From the IMG/VR virus record IMGVR_UViG_3300044680_000280, positions 310,001 to 374,000 of that record: a DNA stretch of 64,000 nucleotides. One strand, 5' to 3'. Below the pieces are notes generated by a model. The model made no database searches, was not told the DNA's origin, and was given only the letters and a program-made list of their open reading frames with translations. This document shows, piece by piece, positions 37,312-44,613 of this stretch; position 1 is the stretch's first letter; each line of letters opens with the position of its first letter. A program made the translations under genes and the position numbers. The stretch is from a virus.

Positions 37312-37794
37312 CTACTTCCGAAGGGCTAGCTTCGTTCCCGTGGCGACCGAGTTAACGAAGATCAAGTACCCGAGAGCGACGTACGGCATCGCGTGAAGAA
37401 TCTCGGGCATCGGGGTGATCAGGACGAGCTCGATGAGTGCGACGAAACCGAGCGCCTTTCGCTTGCAGAAAAACGCACGAGCCGTCCACTCGTAGACCGT
37501 CGGGGCGCTGAAAAGCAGGGCTCCCGCGACGATGACGAGGTAGGAGGCGAGGAGCGGCATCGGGGTCGTCGCCGTGATCGCCAGGTGGCTGATGCAGTAG
37601 GCAAACGACGGGACGACTGCTCCGAACGCCCCACCCATTAGGGTAGCAAGGCAGTTCTCCGGGCGGCACGCAACCTGAATCTGCTCGACCACACCCATCG
37701 CATTGATTTCGGTCTTCGACCGCTTCGCGCTGACCTTGCGGGCCGACTTCGGTGACTCTTCCTCGGGTCCAATGAGCTTCAGATTCGGGTTCAT
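37312..37794 (-). CDS. multi-span membrane protein (160 aa)
   Basis: A basic cytoplasmic N-terminus (ARKVSAKRSKTEIN) is followed by three or four hydrophobic segments: GGAFGAVVPSFAYCISHLAI, LLASYLVIVAGALLFSAPTV, ALGFVALIELVLITPM, YVALGYLIFVNSV. ATG 37794 follows CAAGGAGACAACG. Type 2 promoter upstream. Confidence 0.75.
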   Translation of the reverse strand: MNPNLKLIGPEEESPKSARKVSAKRSKTEINAMGVVEQIQVACRPENCLATLMGGAFGAVVPSFAYCISHLAITATTPMPLLASYLVIVAGALLFSAPTVYEWTARAFFCKRKALGFVALIELVLITPMPEILHAMPYVALGYLIFVNSVATGTKLALRK

Positions 37795-37813
37795 CGTTGT
37801 CTCCTTGGGAATG

Positions 37814-37842
37814 AGTACAACGCGACAAGTGGGAAGGTTCAA
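37814..37842 (-). promoter_or_regulatory. type 2 promoter with leader
   Basis: Minus strand TTGAAC - 17 bp - TGTACT, followed by a leader with AAGGAGACAACG. Confidence 0.75.
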
Positions 37843-37878
37843 ACCCCAAATGGAGTGAATCGGTGTATACGCCTATTC

Positions 37879-38340
37879 ATGACGAAGGACGAACGAATTC
37901 AAGCTCTTTGCATCAGCCTCGCCAGCTTCATTGCTGAGATTGACACCAGTAGCATCAAGGTCGCGACCTATTTGGAACAGAGGTTGCGTCCGATTCTCTC
38001 CGAAGTAAGCAATGACCTGCTTGACCAAGTCGGGAACGACGGTCGGAAGTTGCTCGAGCCATCAGCGCTACCACCGGGCGACGTGGTGAACCCCGTGGAC
38101 TGTCGCCATGGGAATTCCGAATCCGAATGTTGGGTGTGTGCTGACAGCCGTGCCGATGAGACCATTCAAAAACTCCGAGATTCTCTTATCTCTTCAAGGG
38201 AAACTCTGCTCGACTGCCATCGAGCCCTGAGAAGTCTGAAACCGTATCAAGCGATGCTCGTCGCCGAGCTCGAAGAGGCCTTCAAGAAGATCGATGAGAT
38301 TCTCAGTGGGACTTGCGGAGGTCCACGCTCCGAGATATAA
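37879..38340 (+). CDS. hypothetical helical protein (153 aa)
   Basis: N-terminal helices (ALCISLASFIAEIDTSSIKV), a central C...H...C-x2-C set, and a coiled-coil C-terminus. GGTGTATACGCCTATTCATG sets the start. After its TAA the same frame continues with a zinc-like segment (see 38341-38468). Confidence 0.7.
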   Translation: MTKDERIQALCISLASFIAEIDTSSIKVATYLEQRLRPILSEVSNDLLDQVGNDGRKLLEPSALPPGDVVNPVDCRHGNSESECWVCADSRADETIQKLRDSLISSRETLLDCHRALRSLKPYQAMLVAELEEAFKKIDEILSGTCGGPRSEI

Positions 38341-38468
38341 TCATGGGGATCCTCGGAAGATATTGGCGCCTTAGATCCGAAGGGGTTGTGCTGGGGCTGC
38401 GACCAAGCTTACTGGCACCCCGTGGGGTTGACCGACCGTAACAAGTCGGCGGCCCCACGTTCTTTCCA
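38341..38468 (+). other. non-annotated gap with protein-like same-frame continuation
   Basis: Directly after the TAA at 38338-38340 the frame continues open and encodes LDPKGLCWGCDQAYWHPVGL, later FHQNC: a plausible zinc ribbon. Only a TTG (38386) could start it. A C-terminal extension lost through a stop mutation is possible. Confidence 0.3.
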
Positions 38469-39239
38469 TCAGAATTGCAGTTTCGGACTGTCGCCCGGGT
38501 CGTCGCCCGCTATCGGCTCATCGTTCAATATGCCTCTGGCGATGCATATATCCCAGAAGGCATACCAAACAGTTCGAGTCTCCGCGCGGACTGCATTCAA
38601 GGCGCGGAGAACAATGTTTTTGTCGTCCTCGTTTTCTGCCTTCTCGTAGATGTCTCGTAGATGTTGGATACTGGTATGGAGGACACCCAATCCTGACACC
38701 CAATCCACGTCCTGTTTGATATTTGAGTCGTCGGGTATCAACTTCGTCAGGGCCCAAAGGACACGGTAGATGTCCCCCGTTGAGAGGACGAATCGGTCAG
38801 GATCAGAAGAGTTCCACCGTTTCTCGAACTCGGTTTTCCATTCAGGAGGGGGGTAGAGAGGTGCTTCTGGCGCCCCTCGGAGAAGGAACTTCTTGAGGCT
38901 CGGGAACTCTTGAGCGAGCTTGCATACGCTTGCCCACTGTCGGCTCGTCGGAGCCCTCAGAACGCCATCGAGCGCCTCATTCAAGTGCTCAACCGGGATT
39001 CCGTGCTCAGTGGCGAAGTGAGCACACTGTCGGTCATTTGGATCACAATCCCAACGACGGCCTCGGATAATACGCTTGAGCTCAGTGGCAAGCGAGACGT
39101 TCGTGTAGGCGGCGATGTCGGTCGGAAGCGGGGGCTCGACGTAGACGTACGGTCTCTCTTCTTCCTCGAGAATGTGTTCCCACACCGACTTTTTCGGCTC
39201 CCGCATGGGAGCCTTTGCACGGCGCAAGCTGATTGCCAT
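38469..39239 (-). CDS. 256-aa protein with N-terminal WDHLM motif
   Basis: EPKKSVWEHILEEEE lies at residues ~14-28, not at the C-terminus; this is the only N-terminal example. The rest is helical (VEHLNEALDGVLRAPTSRQW, VLWALTKLIPDDSN). GGTGTACGTATAGGTGCATG fixes the start, so the motif position is not an artefact. No family was recognised. Confidence 0.75.
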   Translation of the reverse strand: MAISLRRAKAPMREPKKSVWEHILEEEERPYVYVEPPLPTDIAAYTNVSLATELKRIIRGRRWDCDPNDRQCAHFATEHGIPVEHLNEALDGVLRAPTSRQWASVCKLAQEFPSLKKFLLRGAPEAPLYPPPEWKTEFEKRWNSSDPDRFVLSTGDIYRVLWALTKLIPDDSNIKQDVDWVSGLGVLHTSIQHLRDIYEKAENEDDKNIVLRALNAVRAETRTVWYAFWDICIARGILNDEPIAGDDPGDSPKLQF

Positions 39240-39261
39240 GCACCTATACGTACACCGATCC

Positions 39262-39657
39262 TCACGAGACGACTAGAACGGTTTTTGGGGCTAGTTTCCT
39301 GTCAACCGACACGTGCACGGCGCTGGGTGAACCGTCATCCATGAGCGATAAACACCCTAGGATGCCCCGACGGTTCAAGGCCGAGTCGACGACCATCTTG
39401 ATCCGATGCCACGCGTACTGGCGGATGGCGGCGAAGTCCTCCGGGTACAGGGCGATTTGTATGGCCTCCGTAGGGATTCGGTTGATCAAATCGAGGACTT
39501 CGGGCGGGCACCTATTGTCCAGCTCTTTTTCCAGCTCTTGTATTCGATTCCACAAGAGAACTTCCTCTCGAGTGGCTTCGTGTTCTTCACAAGGTGAGCG
39601 GAAACCGACTCTTTCAATCCACCCCGTCGAGTCTTTGTAGTTGAAATCGAAACCCAC
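39262..39657 (-). CDS. hypothetical protein (131 aa), leaderless GTG start
   Basis: GGTGTACTGATACGGTGTG places GTG 39657 at the usual distance. Acidic helical middle (LLWNRIQELEKELDNRCPPE) and a beta-rich end. No family was recognised. Confidence 0.65.
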   Translation of the reverse strand: MGFDFNYKDSTGWIERVGFRSPCEEHEATREEVLLWNRIQELEKELDNRCPPEVLDLINRIPTEAIQIALYPEDFAAIRQYAWHRIKMVVDSALNRRGILGCLSLMDDGSPSAVHVSVDRKLAPKTVLVVS

Positions 39658-39794
39658 ACCGTATCAGTACACCGACGCCCGTAAAATCCTAGGTAGACCG
39701 TTCCCACAAATAAAACGCTTGTACACCCACCCTAAGCTTCAAACGCCGAAGACATTGTCAGGCAAAGCCCGACGCAACGACGGAATGCGTGTCC

Positions 39795-40346
39795 TTACAT
39801 CAAATCGGCGGGGTCGCCCGGCTCGGCGTCCGCCGGACCATCGAACTCAACCGAACCCTTGACGAGGTCCTTTTTGAACTGTCGCTTGAGGAACTTCTCG
39901 AGCGCGACCAGGAACTCGGGCGAGTTGGCGACATCCGAGACGTCCGCCGTCGCTGTAAATAGGACGTTCATCTTGTGGTAAAAAGGCTGCTTGTTCATGG
40001 TGTCAGTACGGCGTGGCGAGTGTGGGGGTTCAAGTGCTTCGTCCATGAGGTGGCTCCAAATGGTGCGACGCGGTCCGTTTGGAGCCACCTTGGGCTCCTC
40101 CTTCAGCTCTTCGACCAAAGACTGACGCTCATCCCGCTCTCGAATGATTCGTCGTAAGACGTCGACGGCGCCCCCATCCGGCCCATGTTCACCGACGTGT
40201 TGGACGAGTATTTGTAGCAGCTCCCCGTACGTGCCTGGAACCGCCATTGCTTCCCCATCCTGAAGCTGAGACAGGAGATCGGAAACGGCATCGAGCTCCC
40301 CTGGGAGCAGGTCACCGAGCAAGTCTCGTTGGAGGGTAAAAGGCAT
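39795..40346 (-). CDS. protein with internal WDHLM motif (183 aa), possible gene fusion
   Basis: Residues ~1-90 are a helical domain with an acidic linker, ending GPRRTIWSHLMDEA at ~92-105, which looks like a normal protein end. A linker (LEPPHSPRRTD) and a second domain starting MNKQPFYHKMNVLFTATADV follow without a stop. This suggests a fusion after loss of the stop, or an internal start at that Met. Promoter GGTGTAGGTAAATC upstream. Confidence 0.7.
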   Translation of the reverse strand: MPFTLQRDLLGDLLPGELDAVSDLLSQLQDGEAMAVPGTYGELLQILVQHVGEHGPDGGAVDVLRRIIRERDERQSLVEELKEEPKVAPNGPRRTIWSHLMDEALEPPHSPRRTDTMNKQPFYHKMNVLFTATADVSDVANSPEFLVALEKFLKRQFKKDLVKGSVEFDGPADAEPGDPADLM

Positions 40347-40485
40347 CGTCAGATTTACCTACACCGGATCTGGACTTACGGCCCGACGGGGGTTTCATCT
40401 TCCACTTGTCGATCGCGTTAGGGTATGATCCCCCTCGTGGCTCGCGTTGTGAGACGTGGTCGGAACTTTTAGGAACTGTTTTAAG

Positions 40486-40514
40486 TTGAACCCTAGGGGA
40501 GACCGCGCTGTACT
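40486..40514 (+). promoter_or_regulatory. type 2 promoter, leaderless
   Basis: TTGAAC - 17 bp - TGTACT, six bases, ATG 40521. The 140 bases upstream (40347-40485) are non-coding with no clear feature. Confidence 0.75.
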
Positions 40515-40520
40515 CCCCCC

Positions 40521-40880
40521 ATGGAAGACCGGCTCATTCTAATCTCAGCCTTTTGGCGGAACGATTGCCCCGACGGAGTCGGCTGCACGTTCGAGTTCCA
40601 AGGGAACGATGGGGAAACGATGGCGAAGTTGATCGAGGATACCGTCAAGGTGTACGATCAGCACCCTGAGGTTCCCGTCGAGGAGTACGTTGAACAGTTG
40701 CGAGCGATTGGGCTGACCCCGATAGATCTCCGAGACGAGCAGATGCTGATGCTCGCGATGATCAACATCGCCTGGCTCGAGCGTCGCGGCCACATTCCGA
40801 CGGATGAGTTCAACGGAATGCTCTACGTGCGGTTGATCAAAGGTGAACCCACTCCGTCGAAGGTGCCCTTCACCAACTGA
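40521..40880 (+). CDS. hypothetical protein (119 aa)
   Basis: Helical (MAKLIEDTVKVYDQHPEVPV; LMLAMINIAWLERRGHIPTD). Exact leaderless start. It ends four bases from the convergent Tat protein gene. Confidence 0.7.
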   Translation: MEDRLILISAFWRNDCPDGVGCTFEFQGNDGETMAKLIEDTVKVYDQHPEVPVEEYVEQLRAIGLTPIDLRDEQMLMLAMINIAWLERRGHIPTDEFNGMLYVRLIKGEPTPSKVPFTN

Positions 40881-40883
40881 GTC

Positions 40884-41558
40884 TCAGAGGTGGTGGAAGT
40901 CGATTTCGATGTGGCTGATTTCGTTGCGATCGATTCGGCGAGGTAGGTAGTCCAGTGGGTACTTGCCGTTTGTTTTGTAAACTTGCCGCCGATGGTCGGC
41001 TCTTTCAATGTTGATGATCGCATCGGTGACCCGCGTCCAACCACCACGAAACACACGGACAGCATCCAAGGACAGTGGGTTGGCGGTGTAGAAGGGCGGT
41101 ATCTGTGGGTGAATGCTCGAGCCGTCGTGGAAGTACATCACTGGGGGTGTGGAGAAAAGCAACCCCTCTTTCTCTCCCCAGAGCTTCCCATCTTGCGTGA
41201 AGACTCGCAGCTCCATTGATGTGTCGATCCTCGGGACGTCCGTAATGGAAAGAACCGCCTCTTTGAAGGTTCTTACGATGCGGGACCCTCTTCTGGCGGC
41301 GCACTGCTCCTCGTACATCTGACGTATGCGGCCCGGTTCTAAATTGCTGAATGGATCGTTCTCTCGTCGCGGCCACAGGCGATTGAGCTCGTTGAGGTCG
41401 ACGGGTAGGGAAATCCGACTGAACCTCGTTCCAGGGAGTTTATCCTCGGGAGTTCTCTCGACAGCCTCTTTGGTCGCTGCGTTGGCACGGGAACCCGCAA
41501 AGAGAGCGGTGGGAATGGCGGCAAGGCCGGATAGAAGGGATCTTCTGGTGGTGTGCAT
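40884..41558 (-). CDS. putative Tat-exported protein (224 aa)
   Basis: MHTTRRSLLSGLAAIPTALF then AGSRANA: twin arginine, hydrophobic core and AxA cleavage site near residue 27. The mature ~197 residues contain tryptophan/arginine-rich segments and a HIEIDFHHL end but no recognised family. GGTGTAACCTTTCTCCATG fixes the start. Confidence 0.7.
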   Translation of the reverse strand: MHTTRRSLLSGLAAIPTALFAGSRANAATKEAVERTPEDKLPGTRFSRISLPVDLNELNRLWPRRENDPFSNLEPGRIRQMYEEQCAARRGSRIVRTFKEAVLSITDVPRIDTSMELRVFTQDGKLWGEKEGLLFSTPPVMYFHDGSSIHPQIPPFYTANPLSLDAVRVFRGGWTRVTDAIINIERADHRRQVYKTNGKYPLDYLPRRIDRNEISHIEIDFHHL

Positions 41559-41568
41559 GGAGAAAGGT

Positions 41569-41623
41569 TACACCAACGCCTGGGCGTTTTGGGATTCTTC
41601 GGCAATTTCTCCCAACGGTGTAA
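41569..41623. promoter_or_regulatory. divergent GGTGTA promoter pair
   Basis: TACACC 41569-41574 serves the Tat protein; GGTGTAA 41617-41623 serves the gene at 41634. Confidence 0.65.
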
Positions 41624-41633
41624 TCTTTCTCCC

Positions 41634-41981
41634 ATGAGCACCCAATTGCAAATGAATGCTCGGTATGCCGAGACCCGCATCGAAAACGCGAAGGGTCAGA
41701 CCATGGACGAGGTGGTCGAGGAGATGCGACAGAAGCACTGGGTGCCACTTCGCCGGGCTCTACTGCTGGAAGGTGTGACCCTAAGTCGCTACTGCGACTT
41801 TCTCAACGCTTGGCGAAAAGGGATCACGCGTTACATAACCCACGGTTGGCCGGAATTTTGCTACATTCGTCTGCAACCGGGGTCGATTTCGTCGCTGGCG
41901 CACCCGGATCAAGGTCGCGGGCTGACCGAGGTAGGGGTTGTAGACGAGGTTCATGCAGGAAATACAGCGAATGAGCTCTAG
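41634..41981 (+). CDS. hypothetical protein (115 aa)
   Basis: Helical central part (WVPLRRALLLEGVTLSRYCD, then FLNAWRKGITRYI) that could be a small DNA-binding bundle. Leaderless start behind GGTGTAATCTTTCTCCCATG. A type 2 promoter and an ORF run antisense to its 3' half. Confidence 0.65.
   Translation: MSTQLQMNARYAETRIENAKGQTMDEVVEEMRQKHWVPLRRALLLEGVTLSRYCDFLNAWRKGITRYITHGWPEFCYIRLQPGSISSLAHPDQGRGLTEVGVVDEVHAGNTANEL
41654..41674 (+). repeat. 21-bp imperfect palindrome, copy 1
   Basis: GAATGCTCGGTATGCCGAGAC, 20/21 identical to the minus strand of 49706-49726; core CTCGG-TA(C/T)G-CCGAG. Confidence 0.6.
41781..41954 (-). CDS. candidate antisense protein (57 aa)
   Basis: A perfect-geometry leaderless type 2 promoter (41961-41989) sits six bases before ATG 41954. 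The frame is MNLVYNPYLGQPATLIRVRQ and onward, basic, to TAG 41781. It lies wholly antisense to the 41634-41981 gene; one of the two may be non-coding. Confidence 0.4.
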   Translation of the reverse strand: MNLVYNPYLGQPATLIRVRQRRNRPRLQTNVAKFRPTVGYVTRDPFSPSVEKVAVAT

Positions 41982-41989
41982 AAGTTCAA
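41961..41989 (-). promoter_or_regulatory. type 2 promoter, leaderless, antisense
   Basis: Minus strand TTGAAC - 17 bp - TGTATT, six bases, ATG. Confidence 0.6.
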
Positions 41990-42026
41990 GAGTTGCGGGA
42001 AGCTAAAGTTTTCCGGAAACCCTACC

Positions 42027-42047
42027 CAATCACCCCTCAATGGGGAC
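42027..42047 (+). repeat. 21-bp dispersed palindromic repeat, copy 5
   Basis: CAATCACCCCTCAATGGGGAC in an intergenic region. Identical to copies 3 and 4 in reverse orientation. Confidence 0.75.
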
Positions 42048-42130
42048 GAGTCCTGGAAGGCCCCGAGACGGGTCGAGTCGTGACGGGACTCACTCGAGGT
42101 ACGCTGAGAACGGAGCGTTGAATTTTTCAC

Positions 42131-42159
42131 TTGAACCCGGGTCGGGTTGTGGCTTTACT
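42131..42159 (+). promoter_or_regulatory. type 2 promoter with leader
   Basis: TTGAAC - 17 bp - TTTACT, leader with AAGGAGACAACG before ATG 42180. Confidence 0.7.
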
Positions 42160-42179
42160 GTCAACACAAGGAGACAACG

Positions 42180-42443
42180 ATGAAGACTTTTCAGGTGGCA
42201 GATCGTGAACACATGGGCGGACACGTTGCGGTTCTCAAGCGGGTGGACAACGCCGAAGTTCAAGTGCCCCCGTCGAAGGGGTTCTACGTCCGGGCCATCC
42301 GAGCCGATGGTTCCCCCAGCACGATCGGCTTCTACTCCGACGAGCATACGGCCAACACCGAAATCTCGTTCCTGAAAGGGAACCGTATCCCGGACCCCAA
42401 GCTGGCGGACGCCGTCGACTTCGACATCGTTCCCGGCCGCTGA
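42180..42443 (+). CDS. hypothetical protein (87 aa)
   Basis: Mixed alpha/beta protein (GFYVRAIRADGSPSTIGFYS). Strong ribosome-binding site AAGGAG. Followed by a small gene and a strong terminator, so probably highly expressed. Confidence 0.7.
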   Translation: MKTFQVADREHMGGHVAVLKRVDNAEVQVPPSKGFYVRAIRADGSPSTIGFYSDEHTANTEISFLKGNRIPDPKLADAVDFDIVPGR

Positions 42444-42486
42444 TTCCGACACACAGAAGACCTCTCACCCACACGCAAGAAAGACC

Positions 42487-42624
42487 ATGGAGACCGACAA
42501 CCAGACCAACGAACAGAACGAGCAGACCAACGAACAGGAGATGCCTGACGCCGAACCGGAGTTCAAACTCACGGTACGGAAGCTCGAAATGCCCGTGCGA
42601 CCGCGCGGCGTCCTGGCCGAGTAA
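42487..42624 (+). CDS. Gln/Asn/Glu-rich microprotein (45 aa)
   Basis: METDNQTNEQNEQTNEQEMP opens with repeated Q-T-N-E units; the second half FKLTVRKLEMPVRPRGVLAE is basic/hydrophobic. The layout (acidic leader, distinct core, abundant transcription unit) is reminiscent of a modified-peptide precursor, but no maturation gene is adjacent. Confidence 0.55.
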   Translation: METDNQTNEQNEQTNEQEMPDAEPEFKLTVRKLEMPVRPRGVLAE

Positions 42625-42639
42625 CCGACAACCAAAAAC

Positions 42640-42684
42640 AAACGGGGTGTGGGCCTTAAAAGGTTCACACCCCGTTTCTATTCC
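42640..42684 (+). terminator. strong rho-independent terminator
   Basis: A 12-bp stem, AAACGGGGTGTG 42640-42651 with CACACCCCGTTT 42666-42677, then CTATT. It acts between convergent transcription units. Confidence 0.75.
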
Positions 42685-42695
42685 ATACCGTGGAA

Positions 42696-43046
42696 TCACT
42701 CGTCTTCCACGAGGCGTTGCCATAAGGTCGTTCGTGGCTCGGAAGGGGGCTCCTCAGGGCACGGTTCTTTCGTGAGGGTTAGGAGGTACTTCCAGACAGG
42801 ACAGTCGTTGTCGTGTCGCCTCTCGTTGGGCATGATGCTTTCAGAGTCGAATCCGCAGAACAGACATTCCCCTGCCTGTTCTGCGTACTCAACGGCATCC
42901 TGACCGATTTCGGCTCGGGCGATGAGCTCCTCAAGAACGCTTTCAAATTCATCCCACACCTTCTTGGCGTATTCGGGCGAACTGAGCGCCTGGGTCCTCC
43001 TGGCTTTTTTCAGGAGCGCAAGGGCCTCTTCCCCGGAACAGGGCAT
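42696..43046 (-). CDS. zinc WDHLM-tail protein (116 aa)
   Basis: Helical N-terminal part (YAKKVWDEFESVLEELIARA), then C-x2-C...H-x4-C, and the tail EPRTTLWQRLVEDE (H replaced by R). TGATG overlap with the upstream gene decides ATG 43046 over longer frames. Confidence 0.75.
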   Translation of the reverse strand: MPCSGEEALALLKKARRTQALSSPEYAKKVWDEFESVLEELIARAEIGQDAVEYAEQAGECLFCGFDSESIMPNERRHDNDCPVWKYLLTLTKEPCPEEPPSEPRTTLWQRLVEDE

Positions 43047-43333
43047 CAGTTCGCGGCCGTGTTCCGCGGAGAAGCCTCGGGAGTCGGCATGGCGTCGTTG
43101 TGTCCCCTGTCCCAAGCTTCAACCTGCTCCATAGTAGGCTCGCACCCGACCCAAATTCGTTGTGCGTTGTAGGCCGACATGTCGTAGGAGATGGGGTCGA
43201 CGAGGGCCGCCGTCTCCGCGGCGGCTTCCGTGAGGGTCTCGAGGATTTCGTCGAGATCGAACTGCTCCTTCTTAAGTTCAGCCTCCACGAGGGCCTTGAT
43301 GGATCGCTGAAAGTCCGAGAGCTCTCTGGTCAT
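43046..43333 (-). CDS. hypothetical helical protein (95 aa)
   Basis: Acidic helix KALVEAELKKEQFDLDEILE, later Trp-containing end. GGTGTAACGCTTAGAGCATG fixes the start. Operon with the tail protein. Confidence 0.7.
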   Translation of the reverse strand: MTRELSDFQRSIKALVEAELKKEQFDLDEILETLTEAAAETAALVDPISYDMSAYNAQRIWVGCEPTMEQVEAWDRGHNDAMPTPEASPRNTAAN

Positions 43334-43344
43334 GCTCTAAGCGT

Positions 43345-43404
43345 TACACCGCCCGGAGCCCCGGGGACGAATCTTTTTCGATCTTCCGCTTCCCGTCGGT
43401 GTAA
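43345..43404. promoter_or_regulatory. divergent GGTGTA promoter pair
   Basis: TACACC 43345-43350 and GGTGTAA 43398-43404. Confidence 0.7.
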
Positions 43405-43413
43405 TGCTAGAGC

Positions 43414-44424
43414 ATGGAGATCACCGAGGTGGACGCCATTCGGCTTACTCACTGTGGCCCTATCGCGAAACGGCCCTGTTTCGAATGTGACTTGCCTTGG
43501 ATCGAACGGACCTGTAAAAAGATCGAGGAAACTGAGGTCGTAAGTCTTGCTCCGTGGATCGGTCAGACCCTGCAAACGGCCGTCGAGGCAATTATTGCCG
43601 ACACCTCGAAGAAAAAGGAGTACCTATCCTCCTTCAATTTGTTGGTTCGGAACGATCGTCATATCGATCGTTCCCCGGACCCGGAGTTTCCCGAACTCGC
43701 GGTCAATAAGTATGGGTGGTCGTATAATGTGTCACGGGACTATGTCGTCCAAAAAGGAGACGATATTTTACTCTGGGTCAACACTTACTACCACCATTTG
43801 TGCAGCAAAAGGCGCGTGGAACGGCTCTATCGCGAGCAGTTTGAGGGCATTTTCAAGTCGGCTGGAGTAGAAGCAACCCTCACCAGCATTCCCAACGAAT
43901 ACTGCCCATGCGATAATTGCGGACCCTGGTTCACGGCTCAAATGCCGTTCGGAACGCTGAAGCTTGGGTGGCGGAAAAGGGTCATCAACATCGATTGGTC
44001 TGACACGGGTTTGGACCTACAAGACCTCTTTATCAATGAGAGCACGACCAAAGGCGCGCATTTCATTCACGCTTGGGGTGTCAAGAAGGCGGTCGAGTAC
44101 CTACAGTTGATAGTGAAACATATGCCTGCGAACAACGACCTCGAAGTGAAGAGACGAGAGATCCTCGCGATCCACTACCACAACGCTTTGCTCCACACGG
44201 TCAAGTTGCAAGACGCTTTAAAAAAGGTCGTCAGTTTACTCGGTAGCCCCGAGGCTACCGCTCAACTATCAGCCTTCTCCGTGGCCAAAGCCGCTCTCGA
44301 GAGCACCGTCTCCCCTCCCAACCCTCTTGCCAACCTTTATGATCAGGGGTTCCATACGGGTCACTTGTTTCCCGAGTACATGCATCTGCCTATGAGACCG
44401 GAAGACCCGTACATCGAGCCTTGA
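43414..44424 (+). CDS. unknown protein with zinc pairs (336 aa)
   Basis: C-x2-C pairs at residues ~22 (CFEC) and ~168 (CPCDNC) frame a mixed alpha/beta domain; TLKLGWRKRVINIDWSDTGL and HFIHAWGVKKAVEYLQLI are well conserved-looking segments. The C-terminal third is helical. Leaderless start behind GGTGTAATGCTAGAGCATG. One of the largest unknowns here; it precedes another ~330-aa unknown. Confidence 0.7.
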   Translation: MEITEVDAIRLTHCGPIAKRPCFECDLPWIERTCKKIEETEVVSLAPWIGQTLQTAVEAIIADTSKKKEYLSSFNLLVRNDRHIDRSPDPEFPELAVNKYGWSYNVSRDYVVQKGDDILLWVNTYYHHLCSKRRVERLYREQFEGIFKSAGVEATLTSIPNEYCPCDNCGPWFTAQMPFGTLKLGWRKRVINIDWSDTGLDLQDLFINESTTKGAHFIHAWGVKKAVEYLQLIVKHMPANNDLEVKRREILAIHYHNALLHTVKLQDALKKVVSLLGSPEATAQLSAFSVAKAALESTVSPPNPLANLYDQGFHTGHLFPEYMHLPMRPEDPYIEP

Positions 44425-44613
44425 CAGTTACGGTGGGGTGACTTACTCATGTGGTGGGCCCTACCATCGTAGGCCTCATCTCGCTCTGTTCGACCTACCC
44501 TCGAACTCACTGCGGGACAAAGAGGGAGATCCTCGGCGGGGTGCATTTTTCTCTAGTGCGCTGGTCGGTTTCGGGGTGGGCGGGAGCGACCAGTTGCTCG
44601 CTGGAGAACGACG
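44425..44613 (+). promoter_or_regulatory. 190-bp leader with short peptide and hairpin
   Basis: It begins with TTGACA (44422-44427) and a 7-codon frame MWWALPS at 44450-44473. A stem CTGGTCG 44561-44567/CGACCAG 44587-44593 lies just before the ribosome-binding region GGAGAACGACG. It could be an attenuating leader; no known riboswitch was recognised. Confidence 0.35.

Noticed and set aside
42487-42624. RiPP precursor peptide
   Set aside because: The layout is suggestive but no modification enzyme or transporter gene is adjacent, so it is only described as a microprotein.
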